Assembly (NCBI GenBank): GCA_973895155.1
Contig: OZ316898.1
Span: 4,278,001-4,342,000, forward strand
Length of the DNA stretch: 64,000 nucleotides
Reading direction: 5' to 3'
Origin: Marsupella aquatica
Taxonomy: Eukaryota; Marchantiophyta
Shown here in pieces: positions 12,724 to 23,808 of the stretch (its first letter is position 1; every line of letters begins with the position of its first letter). Both the position numbers and the translations under genes were made by a program. The notes beneath the pieces are model-generated. The model saw nothing but the letters and a program-made list of their open reading frames with translations. It ran no database searches and was not told the DNA's origin.

Positions 12724-13871
12724 ATAAAATTGTTCTAAAAAATGATAATAACAACCCCTATAACAACTATTGAATAGGGTTTGTATTTTTTTATCTATAA
12801 ATAATGTCAAATTAATCAAGAGAAAATGGCAAAGTGCACTACTATTCATTCCAAAATCAATATTATTCTGAAAATGGGAGTTATAAGTGATGTTAATGAT
12901 TTCAACAAAATTAAGTGTTATCCCTGGGCCCCCACTCCTTTCTAATATGGGGAGGACGTGAGAACCGTTCAAGGGTCATTTTTATCCCTTCGACGGTAAT
13001 TTTTATAATTCGCTTACAATTCCGCAACCTCCGCATATATATCGAAACCACTTTGTAATTTGCAAGATCCCTTGAAATGACATCCTTCTTACTTTTGTGG
13101 AAGGGTAAATCAATAGGTAGCAACACGTGGCATCATATTGTTGGTACATGTGTCAAGTTATAATTGGTACACGTGTATTATCCTTACAGTATCCATGTCT
13201 CCTTCATAGATTAAAATGTTAATACTGGCAGCTATGCTAAGCCAGAAAAGTTTTGAAGGGAGGATTAGGGGCGATCCCGGGGGCGATGGGGGATGGACCG
13301 GGTGTGTGGAGTGAAATTGTAATATATGAAGGATAATTATTATTGCCCAAAATTCCCTTTTGTAATACATTGAAGATACTTTAATAAGAGAAATTTTTTG
13401 GTTTTTATAAAAAAACAAGGATAATCTCTATTGGAGAAAAATTAATAAGGAGGAGTACCTGCGTAGGGGAGGCTCACAGGTATGATTATATAATATACAA
13501 AGAGTGAGGGTCCAGGGAGTGTTATTTACACATGTGTGTTTAGAGAGTTGAGGGGGCTCAAAAGTAGGAGGAAATACATGGAAGGGGGTTTGTCAGATGA
13601 GATCATCCTAATGAAGTTTTAATTTCTCAGTCACATGAGACAATCTGAAAGCCTCCCACTATCTCACCAAGGAAACAGAAAATTGGTATAAGAAGTTTAA
13701 GTGGGCAAGTCAACAACAAAATTTCCTATCACTAAAAACATTGAGCATTCTCTGCAAGTGAGGTGGATTATCCATATAGCAGCGTTGTGTATGCGATAAT
13801 AGATGAGGTGACTGTTAGCTTACTAAAAACTGGCAAGTGAGAAATGTGATCCAGAAACCAAACCACAGAGT
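12724..13871. other. Intergenic, no gene seen
   Basis: AT-rich DNA with only short frames on either strand. No repeat shared with other parts of the window was noticed. Confidence 0.4.
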
Positions 13872-13945
13872 GATGATTCCATTCTCAAAAGAAACCCAAA
13901 TTGAACAAGATGATTCCATTCTCAAAAGAAACCCAAATTGAACAA
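13872..13945. repeat. Exact tandem duplication, 37 bp x 2
   Basis: The 37 bases at 13872-13908 are repeated without change at 13909-13945 (unit starts gatgattccattctc). Perfect identity implies a very recent duplication. Confidence 0.9.
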
Positions 13946-14052
13946 GCCTGAATACCTCCTATTGGCTCCAGTTTGGGTACACTGCTCAAAACCATCTCAA
14001 CATGCCCAACACTCTTTTGCATCGACCTTGTTTCAGAAAAGAATATGAGACG

Positions 14053-14160
14053 TACAAATAAAGCACGGTTAGCTCATCTAGGGCCAGTATATCTGTTCGA
14101 GCTACATACAAACAAAGCACTGTTAGCTCATCTAGGGCCTGTATACCTGTTCGAGCTACA
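14053..14160 (+). repeat. Tandem duplication, 54 bp x 2
   Basis: The unit tacaaa.aaagcac at 14053-14106 recurs at 14107-14160 with four differences. The period is a multiple of three, so the plus-strand frame stays open through both copies and reads LAHLGPVYLFEL twice. I saw no other evidence that this frame is translated. Confidence 0.8.
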
Positions 14161-17100
14161 GTCTTGTAGAGACGTTGCACTAATGAAGATACCTCGAAAA
14201 TTGTCAGTCCTGGCATTCACACTTCCCCAATTAAACCATACGGTAAGGTACAAACGTACAAACCTGATGTGACGGTGGAGGGATAACGGAAAACGTGTAG
14301 AATCTGTGTGGTACGTGGAATGTTTTTAGACTAATCAAATTGAGACATTGTTTCGTGTTCAAGGTGGCTTTACAAAAGGCTGGGGCGATTGCTTCTTTTT
14401 AATTTGTATATCTCTCAGATTATATCTGGACCCTAGTGAATGGTAACGGTTGCAACTGAATTTACAAGAACTAAGGGACCATTCAGGTTTCTACTTAACC
14501 TGCATGGCAAGATATGGACCAAGCTGCCCATTTTTTCTAGAATTTAAGACCACTGCCAGAGGTGGTCCAAACGTTTGCAAACTTTGACTTTTTCATTCAA
14601 GACTAATGAATGCATTTATTGAACTTCATTTCAGAAATTTTTTAGTCGGGTCTTTAAAACAAGAAGTAGTTCATCAGTTTTATTTGGTGAACGAGTCACA
14701 ATGCGTGTCTAAATGCCCCCAACTACTGATAAAGTCACTCTTAGTCCTATGGTATGATGAGACCCTACATATACTGATAATTATAGTGCACCCCCTTCTG
14801 ATTCTGTCTTAAAATTCTGAAAAGTTTTTCCCCAAAGGTAAACAGGTGTCACAGTATAAACTCTATGGGAGGAGATGTAGGAGCTGTCCCCAGATCTGGC
14901 AGCCCATCCCGCCTTATCCCACCTCGTGTTGTAAAGTGCCCTGGGAGAAAATGGGAATTGACACATCCTAGTATGTTTGTTTGTCTGGAGTTTGGGGTGA
15001 CCATGTGGATGAACTTGGACCACACCTCCCAAACCTACAATAGGTCCTAGGTAACCTTCCTGCACACTTATCCAAACCCTTGCCCAATCATGCTTGGTGG
15101 AATCTCACCAACTCCAAACTCCCATACTTGTAACAGCACCCCCTCCCTACTCCCCAAACCGCCACCAATTTAGGAAGGATTGTATAATATGAAATTGAGG
15201 GAAAAAAATGATATCAAAGAAAGGGAAGGAAAGAGATGCCCTACTTTTACATTCATGATAGGGTGACGTTTTTTTTCCAATCAAACCACCTCACCTGAAC
15301 CACGAGAAGGAAAGACTGGACATTATTTGTAGAAGGGTCAAACAAAGTACAATGAAGAATAGAAAACATCAAGGGAACCCAGAAAAGACAACATACAAAA
15401 GAGCCAATAGCCCACAGCATAAAGTCCTTGAGAAATCCTAAAATATGAACCCTCTCAAACTCTATAACAAACTGAACTACAAGTGATTTTAAAATTTAAA
15501 AAAAATTGGGTTTGAAAGAAAATCAGAAGTTTGCTCCCTTAGAGTATAACCCTGTCCCAATTGCAGATTTAGTTACCACACTAGGGATTACCATTAGCTC
15601 TTGCCACTTTTGCATTAGATGTGTACCATTAGCTCATCACACTACTGGGATAGTAGCTCCTTTTCCCTTTTCCCATTGTTTCCTTTTCCTTGGTTTCTGG
15701 GGTTGCATTGCCTCTTCTTTAGTGTTATCTTTGTCCTATGTGGACCTCTTTGCTTTTCCTTCATTATACTTTGTTTGGCCCTTTTTGTTAAAAGTATGGT
15801 TTTGCGTTGAAGAAAATCAAATTTTAGTGATCTAGAGCAACTATAGGAAGTACCGATCTGTGCTGGGTATGCATTGATACTTAGATAGTGTGCGGCCTAC
15901 TTGCCAACACACTAAATATATATATATTCACAGAATAGGGTCTGAAGTGCCTCGTGAAGACCCAAGGGAATTTCCTTAGTTTATGCATAGCATAACTAAT
16001 GGTCATATTCCCTACATTACTCATGCCCCATGCATAGGCTTCATTTTCAGTAGGCATTAAATCAACACCTGGCCATTTATTCACCCCCTACAGCCAAAAC
16101 ACAAACCAAGACCTCCGGGTACTCACTTGTTTTCTTCCAACCACATGCACAAATTAAATAAGTATAGAGTTTTCATTAGGTTTAGCAGAAGACTTGTGAT
16201 TTTTTTTGTGGAAATCAATGAAATTAGGTGTCTTTAAACCCAATTTTCAGCATTTTAACTAAAATTGGAGATTTCAGAAACAGCATGGGAATATTCTAAG
16301 AATGTTCCAAAAATATGGGTTTAAACACTTTTAAAACTTTTCCTTTTTATTTTTTACGGTTTTCATTACTCAAAAATGTTGCACATGATATGAGATCCCC
16401 TTAGAGTGAGACCCCAAAGACCAAGACAAGGTGTTTGAAAGTCACAAACCAAGATTTTAAACGATTGACCGCCTTGGAGGCGTTGTTGCTTTCTATGGCA
16501 CTTGTTGGTGCTGTTTTAAGTTCCCTTCCCGCGGGACTATTGCGGGTTTATTTCTAATATTATAAAAATCACCCTTTAAGGAAGATTTTAAACGATTGTG
16601 TGTGTTCTGGTCATCTGGTAGGTGTTACTTAACAACGAGTGACATTTTTCATGTGTAGGAGTGAGCTTGAATTTACATGGTTTTGAAAGAAGTATTGAGT
16701 GGAAACCTGGCAAGAGGGCACAAGCAGTTTGAGAATTGAATGGAAACCTAACTAAATAGGCTTCCAGTGCAAGCTTTCGTGACTCTTCACTGACTTTGAA
16801 GTCACCAATTAAAGCTTTTCAGGGATAAGCCTTGATGATGTTACTTTCCCAAGAAAATGGTAGTATAACTATATGTTATGCTACGGTTGAACGAGCTCGA
16901 AAATTCGAATAAAATCTCCAAAACGCGTTCCGGGGACTGGGGGAGTGGGACTGTGGATGGTTGACGCCAAGCATCCTGAGAGCTCGATCAGCTTTCTGGA
17001 TCCTAGACCAAGAGTCTGAGTCGGAACTATAAATGGTGCTTCCAAGCAATTCAGAAGCAAAGATGGAGGGGACTGAGGGGCGTCGTTGGAACATCCTGTA

Positions 17101-17761
17101 CATTCTTCCAGGCGGGTAGGTTGACGAAAAGCATCTTGACTTTGGGAGTCCAACTGTGATGACCTTTCACAGTTAAAACCAGAGGATCTAGCGAGACAAT
17201 CATGTAGAAAAAATAAACAATGTCTTTATGCTGGGGACAAACATTGAACACCATAAGCATGATTCCATGAAGTTTGACATTGAGCATGTCGAGAGTTGAA
17301 AGCGGCGATCTCTGACTCACCATGAGGTGATCTAACTAGTGGAGTGGTAGTAAAAATTCTCTTTTTTTTTTTTTTTTTAGTTGCATTTATAATTTTTCTT
17401 GTTTTTCCTCTTTGGACTTCTTTTGCTTTCACCTCATTATACTTGGTTTTCCTCTTTTGTATAAATTATGGCTCCTGTTTATTTAAACTCAGTTCCCCTT
17501 TGTAAAGGAAATAGATGATGGACGAGATGAGAAGGATGTCTTGGACTTTTGGGCGTTACACTACTTCAGCCGGCCTATTCTAATATAACGTTTCTTAGGA
17601 CAGTATGCTGAAACACGTTACTTTCAGGTTTTAGCTTTTGCAGAACTCAAGAGACTTCTATGTAACTTTTGACAACATCACCATAGAATAATGGCCCATG
17701 ATGCATAAATTCCCTTATCAACAAATATCATCATTTGCTATATATATCCCCTGTTGGTAAT
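14161..17761. other. Intergenic, no gene supported
   Basis: Short frames only. A poly-T run lies near 17361-17380. AT-rich and GC-moderate blocks alternate with no recognised protein or RNA. Confidence 0.4.
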
Positions 17762-18160
17762 CACACATCAATGTACATGTGGCTGCATTCATTGATTGGA
17801 AAAAAAAAACTAGGGTTATCAGGGTTGCATAGATGTCATACATTGTATATGTCATATTTTGATGTGCAGTTATATATAGAGCCAACTGTCACACTCTCTG
17901 CTGATTTCATTAACAGCTTTCAGCCAGAATCTTGAGAGGCTTGTTCCTAAATCTTTGAGAACCCTATCTTAATCACACATCAATGTGGTAACATAAGGTG
18001 TGCATTCATTAGTTTAACAAAATTAAGAGATTTATCATGGTATGGAGTGATGTACATCTTGTATGTCATATTTTGATGTGCACTCACCATGACCATGTCA
18101 CGAGGACTCTTTTGGGAGGACCCTTTTGAGAGGCTGGTTCCCAAATCTTGAAAAGTTTCT
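17762..18160 (+). repeat. Two-copy repeat with TGCACATCAA-type ends
   Basis: Two units of about 107-109 bp (17762-17868 and 17974-18082) each begin with cacacatcaatgt and end with tcatattttgatgtgca. The ends are therefore roughly inverted. Sequence after each unit is also similar (gagaggct.gttcc.aaatctt at about 17934-17957 and 18127-18150), so the whole block looks like a diverged tandem duplication of about 200 bp. A third copy of the small unit lies inverted at 23420-23533. Confidence 0.6.
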
Positions 18161-20872
18161 TTTTGTTCAAAATATAACACTTGCAAACATTCTTTCTTTT
18201 TGGCTTTTAGAACCCTCCTTTATATAAATAAACATAAAATAAGACGGTTTTAAGATAAAACAGAAGCCCAGCGATTCTTTCTTGGCAAACGAGGAGACTC
18301 CTTTGTATGTGACAATTCAAATATATACGGAGTAGCAGCTATCATGCACGTAAAGTGGCCCCAGTCAAATTCTGGCAGCTTCTTCTATATGAGGAGTGTC
18401 AATGGATTCGATGCCGCCACTGGGTATGCAGCAGAAAGTTAGCCAAAAGGAAGGAAGGGTAGCTATAATTTCCTCTTCCCACAATTTTAGGGCAATTAGC
18501 CTTAGCCTAGTCTCTCTTTCTTTTCGTTACCTGGCCTTGTGGTTTAAGCTTCCAATGGCAGACGAGGACATGCGTGAGTGACTCTCTCTTTGTTTCAGTT
18601 ATGGTGGCTTTTTGCTGTAGGGATCATAGCTACGGTGCTATAGCTTGGTTTTGAACGCGGTTTTAGACGTTTAGGGTTTAGACCTGCAAAGAACCGGCAG
18701 TCCCCCGATCCATGCACCGTCTCTGAAACCCAGCTACTGGGCTGTAATTAATTCTTCATCAGCCTGCTGGCTGGCTGTCTGTCTGTCTGTCCCATCGAAT
18801 CCATAACTCGCCGGCACGAGACGACTATAGATAACACAGAAGGAACAAGGAACGGGCTGGGTTAATGAAAATTACTCTAAGTGCAACTCATCAGATATCT
18901 TACGATACACTTACCCATCACAGATGCATCAGAGGACTGTACGTGCTATCTCGGGTACAACAAAAGTCTCGGGGGAAGTCTATGGTAGTGAGTCGGATTC
19001 GTTGCAAATGGCGAACTCTCTTAGTTGGAATCCCGGTTGGAATCCTGCATCATCTCATCGATAACGTGTTCTAGGCAGACAAAACTTTTCTGTCAGCGTC
19101 TCCACTTTGGACGAAAGGTCTACATGATTGTGTTTCTGAACTCCCAAAGTTTAGACCCTCACTCCCTACGGTAGACTCTGGCGCACATCAACTTACGGTG
19201 TGAGGTGCAGTATTTCAAGTGAACCCCCATTTGAATTCTACATGATCTTTCAATTTCCTTATATTGTCTATGTACAGAATCTGACTCCGTATTACTGTTG
19301 CAATTGATCTCATCATCTCGTACCAGGTCACCACCTATGACGGATGAGCAGATGCATGTGATTGAACTCTAGCTAACTAATGATTCTCTCTGGTGTCACG
19401 TCTCGATCGGTGCTTGAGGTCACCGTGTCCCTCGATCATATTACACTCCCGGATTACACTCATTGATCAAAATTAACTATTTCATTCATTCTACCCCAGA
19501 TCTCTAGCATTAGTTGGAAACTTATATCTGTTCTCGCGAACATGTTTCAGAGTGGAAACACGATTTGTCTTAATGTTCTCACAGTTCTTCTATTTGCAAT
19601 TATAAATGTTGTCGTTCTGGCTGTTCAGATGTCAGACGGTGTTATATCTCAGCTGATGTGAACCTCTCAGTCTCATCTTGTCTGTCCCCGTCTCGTGACG
19701 CTCATCATTGCATTTTCAGTAGCTTATCTGATCAAAATCTCTGTTTCTGTTTCTGATTCTTTTTCTGTTTTTCTCTTGAGCGGAAACTTGACTGAAATTA
19801 AAAGAGACAACCAAGAGATCCAAATAAATTTTCTTTCATGTCTCCCCTGAGCAGCTTTATCTGACAGGAGCTCAACTACTTTACCTGTTGCGAGGGCCTG
19901 TACAGATGTTCAGTAACAGACGACTGCAGCACTTTTGTTTACATACTGAAAACAATACAATTCAAATATAAAAAATACAAGCTGGATATAGTCTTGTAAC
20001 AGCGTCTTTGAATCTTCTTCATTCAATGTAGAGATCAATCAATGGCAGAAAATAATTGTCAGAGATTGTCCACAATTACCGTAATTATTGGCGCCGACCT
20101 TTCTGTGACTACAGAGGTGACTACAGAGGCGACTACAGAGGCGACTACAGCAGGATCATGGCCCTCCTGCACAGGCATACAGTATTCGCTCCTGTTAGAC
20201 TCATGTCGGACTTTCTTCTCCTTGTGTACTACTATTTCATAATTTCACCGCCCTTCTCCACTCGTTTTCCTGTGACTCACCCAGGTTTCACTCTTTGCAT
20301 GTCTGTACCTTGTGTTTCTCCGAGTTACCAATGGTCTTCTCTCCCATTCATCGGTATAGAGCTTACTTTAATTTCCTTCATATTCTACAATCTGGTCGGC
20401 ATGCACACCAGCATGGCTGGGAGACGGAGGATCTCATGCCAGGACGGATCTTTCAGTACCATGCTGTAAAAGTGCTCAAATAAAGAAGAGTATTTCAGAT
20501 GATAGTTTCCTCAAGCGTCCATTTGCAGAAGAACGGCAAGGATCCTCTGGACCAACGCTGTTCTCTAAGTATTTCACGCTGACCAACCAAGTAGGTTACA
20601 GGCCCTAGAGGGCGGACGGTGCAAACCAGTCTCAACGTACTTCAGCAACATATATCTTCTGAGGTTCTGGATGTACACCCTGGTGTAACGTGAAGAAAAC
20701 TGATCAATTCTTCGTAGGTGTTTGATCGCCTTCGTTATGGTGTCAATTAAACGTAAATGATGAGTCAAAGTCACGAGCCTAGAAGCTTGCCTAGTCGACT
20801 AGCAAACTAATTCCAAACTATTTACTACCAAAATCATGATTCATAATTTTGGCCATAAAGAGTGATTTTATG
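18161..20872. other. Intergenic, no gene supported
   Basis: No recognised gene. A 12-bp unit (gactacagaggc) repeats about four times at 20106-20150. The minus-strand frame at 20574-20774 is open for 66 codons but has no recognised similarity. Confidence 0.4.
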
Positions 20873-21065
20873 CCATGACCACAAGTCACTGGAGACTGTC
20901 GGGGAAGAAAATTAGAGAAAGTTTATACACATTAATCCTGTGAGAATTATGAGAAATGCTACTGACATTTCTTTATGGCCAAAAGCCAAAAGCCATCACC
21001 GGTACCAATGAGGCTTTTGAGACTCTCTAATGGCATATAATGACCACTAAATGTAAGGCTAATAA
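20873..21065. repeat. Dispersed repeat, copy 1 (TGGCCAAAAGCCA type)
   Basis: The order of landmarks (gccatgaccacaagtcact, aatcctgtgagaa, atggccaaaagcca, catca) recurs at 31868-32000 (gctatgaccataagtcact, aatcctgtgaaaa, atggccaaaagccatca). The copies are clearly diverged. Class unknown. Confidence 0.5.
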
Positions 21066-21331
21066 TCATCCCCATTGTTTGGTTCTTGTCCTGGCTGGCT
21101 TTTTGCTTTGGCTCAATCAATATATTGTTTTGCTGTGAAACAAAATATGCTGTTAAAATTCCCCAGCCAGGCTGATGACAAATTAATGCCTCCCAAATTC
21201 TTGTGTGACTAGTCTCAGAAAACACCCTCCCTTATTGCAAAATTCAAAGCTTGGTCGGGGCTCACTTCCACACAGCCCGTCATGTGCCAAAGAGCATAGT
21301 GTTTTTTTATTTAAATGTGAAATAATAAAAT

Positions 21332-22121
21332 TAGTTCGTGGACCCCTTGGGTAATAAAATCAGGGGGAAGAGTCGATCTGAGCCGTCTCCATTTCTTATC
21401 TCCGGAAATCTTGTCCGTCCATCATAATGGCCAATCTATGGCTCAAAAGAAAGATCTCAAATAGATCTATGGATGGGTTCTGTCCGTTTTGCAAATGGGT
21501 TAATATTTTTCAAATGAAAAATTAAACAAATCCAAGCCTTCCTAGCCGTCGATTTTGTTGATTTTACGATCTTTGCCGTCCATTTTGTAATGCCTCTAGA
21601 AATCTTATTCATCCATGTTAGAAGGCAATCTAGGGTGCAAAAGAAAGATCTCAATGAGATCTATGACTGGGTATTTTTTGTTTTGAGAATGAGTAAATAA
21701 TTTTGAGTATAAAATTTGATGAAATTTCAAGATTCCAGCCATTCCTCCTCCCCGATCCTGGGTTTCTATGTGCTCTTCCCATCATTAATGGCCGTAGAAT
21801 ACGAGAGGTCCTTACATACCGGGAGTTGCGGTTTAACAAGAAAGTTATCAAGTTAGTTATTAGTCATTATTTATTATATGAAAAATATTTTTTATAAATC
21901 TTTGAATTTAAGTTTTAAAATTGGAAATGTAACTAAAACGGTTACATAGTGACAATTTTAACCGTCTTGCTCTTTGTATTTACACCCAAATTGACACAAA
22001 CACGAATGAAAACTATAAGTTTGATTCTAAAAACCGACAAGTCTTGTTTGTTGCGGTTGTTGTTGACGTGGCACGCTGTGGTGCCAGGAATTTTGGAAGG
22101 GACCTCTAGTGGGGTCCGTAA
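21332..22121. mobile_element. GGACCCC-ended element A, about 790 bp
   Basis: The left end is tagttcgtggacccc and the right end ggggtccgtaa. AAAAT lies directly outside on both sides as a candidate target duplication. Nearly the whole length matches element B at 62906-63739. Inside, a segment around 21440-21520 is echoed about 180 bp later (aaagaaagatctcaa.agatctat, then tgggt, then tttt), an old internal duplication. No long frame exists, so it would depend on proteins made elsewhere. A short stretch present in B (gcacggcgtcccaaaa and neighbours) is missing near 21982. Confidence 0.7.
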
Positions 22122-22577
22122 AAAATGTTAAAAATCAGTCTAGGGTAGTGTAAAGAAAACAAAATTGTCAAATGTCATAATATGATTGGCTTGACCCTAT
22201 CTTGGAAGAAGTAATAAATGCCACAAAAGGATGCATATTGGGGTGCATATATTAAACCATACATGGTCATTTTGCAGTCCTCTATTGCTCCCGTACAGCT
22301 ATAGTTTGACACACATGAGCTTTATTCATGTAAGTTTAAATAGTGTTTTGACATGCCCTATTTGTCTACGCACCCTCACTCTTGGGTTGTGGTAAGTGCA
22401 CATCCAAAAGCAGCAGCAATATCAAGAGAATGAACAACATATCAAGAGAATTAATCCGTGGACCCCGTGTTATTTTAGAGACAGTTATCTAGAAACTGAA
22501 GCCCAAATGGACCTCCAAGTCTAAAGAAAAAAATTCAAAAATGGACAAGTCTATGTTTGACACTTGAACATTTGCTA
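22122..22577. other. Intergenic with orphan GGACCCC terminus
   Basis: The phrase taatccgtggaccccgtg at 22450-22467 matches the left end of elements A, B and C. No matching right end (ggggtccgtaa) was found downstream, so it may be a truncated copy. Otherwise no features. Confidence 0.35.
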
Positions 22578-22735
22578 GACTTTTTTTTTTCTTTTTTCAA
22601 AGGAGAAATCTGTGACACCCCACAGAAAGGGAAGAGTCAGCCACAAAAGTTGGAGTTGGAAAGAGTCAGCCACAACAGTTGAACCCAAGACCTATCAGTC
22701 TCTACTCAAATGAGCTACCACAAAGTAATGCCTCT
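22578..22735 (-). mobile_element. tRNA-derived SINE-like element with A-rich tail
   Basis: Read on the minus strand from 22735, the sequence starts with an A-box-like gtggtagctcatttgagtag. The B-box-like gggttcaact follows about 30 bases on. It ends at lower coordinates in an A-rich tail (the plus strand shows a T run at about 22579-22597). A short unit (gtggctgactctt) is repeated inside. This arrangement is typical of Pol III-derived SINEs. No clear target duplication was found. A related fragment lies at 600-692. Confidence 0.6.
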
Positions 22736-23419
22736 CTAGGCTAACAGTTACCAAATTTACCGAGGCAACCATAATTAACATGAATCACAAAACCAGCTGC
22801 AGTGTGAACTACTGTTTAATGTTGGGTAGCTAATTGCCCACTTCAGCAAAATGGTGTTTGACGGTTTCCTCCACGGTACCGAAAGGATGTCAGATGCACT
22901 GAAGTTGCATCAAAAGTAATCACTTTTCAATTCCTACACGCAGAGAGACAAAGAGAGAGAAGCCGTTGGTGTCATCAAATCACTAACTTCGCAGAATTGT
23001 TTTAGACAAAACGTTCATGGAAACATATCTCCAATTGTAGAATTCGAAATTGATCGAAAGCTAGAGAAATTTAGAAACTCATGACCACCTTAATTAGTAC
23101 TTGATAAAATCTCCCAATGTCAACGTATCATACGTAATGAACAACACTTAGTGACATCAAAGAACAAGTGGGTTTAGTGTGGTGTGGCAAATCCATTCAA
23201 CATGTGTGCACCTTCCATGTAGCACAGTACCCCATATGCTGCTGCTTAATTATTTTGGATGTGCAATAATTACAGGTCTCATCCAGGTTCACTTCTTGCA
23301 GGCTAATAACCCAATCCCACTATAGCTGATTGATCCATGTCTGCTCAGGTCTATCCCAGCCCTACTTGCCCCCACTTGCCCCTTGGACTAAACCCTGAGG
23401 GTGGTGGGGTCCCAGTAAT

Positions 23420-23533
23420 TGCACATCAAAATATGATGTATAGAGTGTACTACATCCCTTCATACCATGATGAATCTTGTTATTTCTTTAAATCATTGAG
23501 AACACAGCCCATATTATCACAATTTGATGTGTG
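23420..23533 (-). repeat. Inverted copy of the TGCACATCAA repeat
   Basis: The reverse complement starts cacacatcaa and ends tcatattttgatgtgca, like the units at 17762 and 17974. The interior shares 'tcatcatggtatgaagggatgta' in part. Length is about 114 bp. Confidence 0.6.
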
Positions 23534-23700
23534 AATACCCAAAGGGTCAGGGTGGTGTCCTTGTGGGCTCATAACAGGTGGGTTTGGACATTACTGTCAT
23601 GAATGGAGTAACAACTTTTGGACTAATTAAACCCCTCAGGTGGACGTCCTTAAAGCCAATAACACCATGGTTTTGGCACGTTACTACACAAGACTCGCCA

Positions 23701-23808
23701 GTATGAAGTAACAACTTTTAGGCTAATACTCTCAAGTGTGGAGTAACAACTTTTAGGTTAAAAACTCTCAAGTATGAAGTAACAACTTTTAGGTTAAAAC
23801 CCTCTCAC
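23701..23808. repeat. Tandem repeat, about 36 bp x 3
   Basis: Three successive units share 'gtaacaacttttagg.taa' followed by 'ctctca'. A more diverged unit lies just upstream at about 23603-23638, and another partial one near 23863-23888. Confidence 0.75.

Noticed and set aside
22690-22735. Possible tRNA gene from A-box and B-box-like sequence
   Set aside because: No acceptor stem or cloverleaf can be formed. The A-rich tail and second copy fit a SINE better.
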